This document shows, in pieces, positions 28,144-28,800 of a stretch of DNA of 28,800 bases. Source of the DNA: Intoshia linei (taxonomy: Eukaryota; Orthonectida; Rhopaluridae); assembly GCA_001642005.1 (NCBI GenBank), contig LWCA01000404.1:1-28800 (forward strand), read 5' to 3'. Each line of letters begins with the position of its first letter. The first letter of the stretch is position 1. The translations under genes and the position numbers were made by a program. The notes under the pieces are model-generated. The model worked only from the letters and a program-made list of their open reading frames with translations. It did not search any database and was not told where the DNA came from.

Positions 28144-28800
28144 CAGGGCTGGGCAACAGGTCGATCCCGAAATTTTTTGAGTCGATCGCTGGAATATAAA
28201 AATTATTATTTATAGAAAACTATATTTTAAGAAAAATTTTAAAATTATTTATTTATTTGACATACATTTACTTTAAATAAATATTATCTACTTGAATTAG
28301 AAAATTATTTAGTAATTATCCCAATGTATACTCACTGAACATTGTTCACCTGTTCTTAACCTTAAGGAACAATTTTGGGACAACAAAAATCAATGTCAAT
28401 ANATAAATATTATCTACTTGAATTAGAAAATGATTTCGTAATTATCCCAATGTATAATCACTGAACATTGTTCACCTGTTCTTAACCTTAAGGAACAATT
28501 TTAGGACAACAAAAATCAATGTCAATATTCTGTAAAAAGTCAGAAAAAGCAACGATTTCATCTTTTAAATTGAGCTACATGTTAGCAAAAAATGGAAAAC
28601 AGTTTTCAGGTGGTCAATTTTGAAATGATTGTTTTCTCGTAATTTCTGATAATCTTTTTCAAGGCCTTCATAATAACATATAATAAAATCTTCCATTGCA
28701 GATTTGCAATTATCACGAATAAAAAAACTTAGTAAAGATGTATGTGAACAAATACAAATGGATGTCCAAACATGTGAGTGCTTTTCTCTACAATTTGATG
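28144..28800 (+). mobile_element. 5' part of a hAT element related to GTF2IRD2/ZBED-like transposases (partial, decayed)
   Basis: The left end CAGGGCTGGGCAACAGGTCG (28144) is a typical animal hAT terminus. From about 28540 the plus strand reads SEKATISSFKLSYMLAKNGK QFSGGQF, then a stop, and later RIKKLSKDVCEQIQMDVQTC followed by ECFSLQFD. This corresponds to the conserved order S-F-x-x-A-x-x-I-A-K-x-G-K-x-F, R-R-x-x-x-x-x-x-I, then C-x-x-F-S-L-A-L-D-E-S at the start of the catalytic domain of GTF2IRD2/ZBED-type hAT proteins. Several stops and frameshifts separate the pieces, so the copy is inactive. The element continues beyond the right edge. Confidence 0.65.
28277..28526. repeat. Tandem duplication of about 125 bp containing an ambiguous base
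   Basis: The segment from AAATAAATATTATCTACTTGAATTAGAA to CAACAAAAATCAATGTCAATA occurs twice in tandem (about 28277-28401 and about 28403-28526), differing at only a few positions. Base 28402 is N and sits exactly at the junction. Confidence 0.85.

Noticed and set aside
1-28800. CRISPR array, bacterial operons, tRNA or rRNA genes
   Set aside because: Introns, poly(A) signals and animal transposons show a eukaryotic nuclear region. No regularly spaced repeats with unique spacers, cloverleaf-like segments or rRNA-like blocks were noticed.

Overview
The window is eukaryotic, very AT-rich nuclear DNA, most likely from an arthropod. The protein-coding genes are interrupted by GT-AG introns, use AATAAA poly(A) signals, and sit in a dense field of decayed DNA transposons (several hAT types, a Tc1/mariner relic, foldback MITEs and long-inverted-repeat elements). 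The species cannot be fixed from the sequence. The transposon content recalls hemipteran/aphid genomes, but many introns are only 34-42 nt, which is unusually short for an insect.

Layout. 1-5175: a tentative small gene running off the left edge (minus), an isolated fibronectin-III-like fragment (about 1252-1578), and a 1.9-kb decayed transposon (2596-4518). 5176-8429: a 90-aa CD225/dispanin-like membrane protein (plus, one 34-nt intron) converges on a DDX10/Dbp4-type DEAD-box RNA helicase (minus, 5489-7967). Their stop codons are 6 bp apart and lie on one palindromic AATAAATTTATT. 8430-15343: a five-exon SLC12A9-type cation-chloride cotransporter homologue (plus), divergent from the helicase across 462 bp. 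Its 3.4-kb third intron holds foldback MITEs, a CGGBP1-related hAT relic and a member of the long-inverted-repeat family.

15630-16378: a five-exon Lys-rich hypothetical protein (minus). 16771-17437: a hairpin plus a Tc1/mariner relic. 17542-19814: an eight-exon protein with three SH3 domains (minus). 21028-21689: a two-exon orphan protein (minus). 22124-25328: a nested transposon complex, with roughly 650-800-bp inverted arms enclosing a foldback MITE and a small hAT with 10-bp termini. 25792-26673: an intronless seven-helix membrane protein (plus). 26674-28800: AT-rich spacer, another repeat end, and the 5' part of a GTF2IRD2/ZBED-like hAT element containing a tandem duplication with an N.

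Several gene models were rebuilt by joining reading frames across short introns. Every junction keeps frame and completes a domain or a closed reading frame, but none has transcript support here. The genes do not form one pathway: helicase (ribosome biogenesis), transporter, SH3 scaffold and orphan membrane proteins are independent units. The main biological interest is the very short introns and overlapping 3' ends in an otherwise repeat-swollen region.
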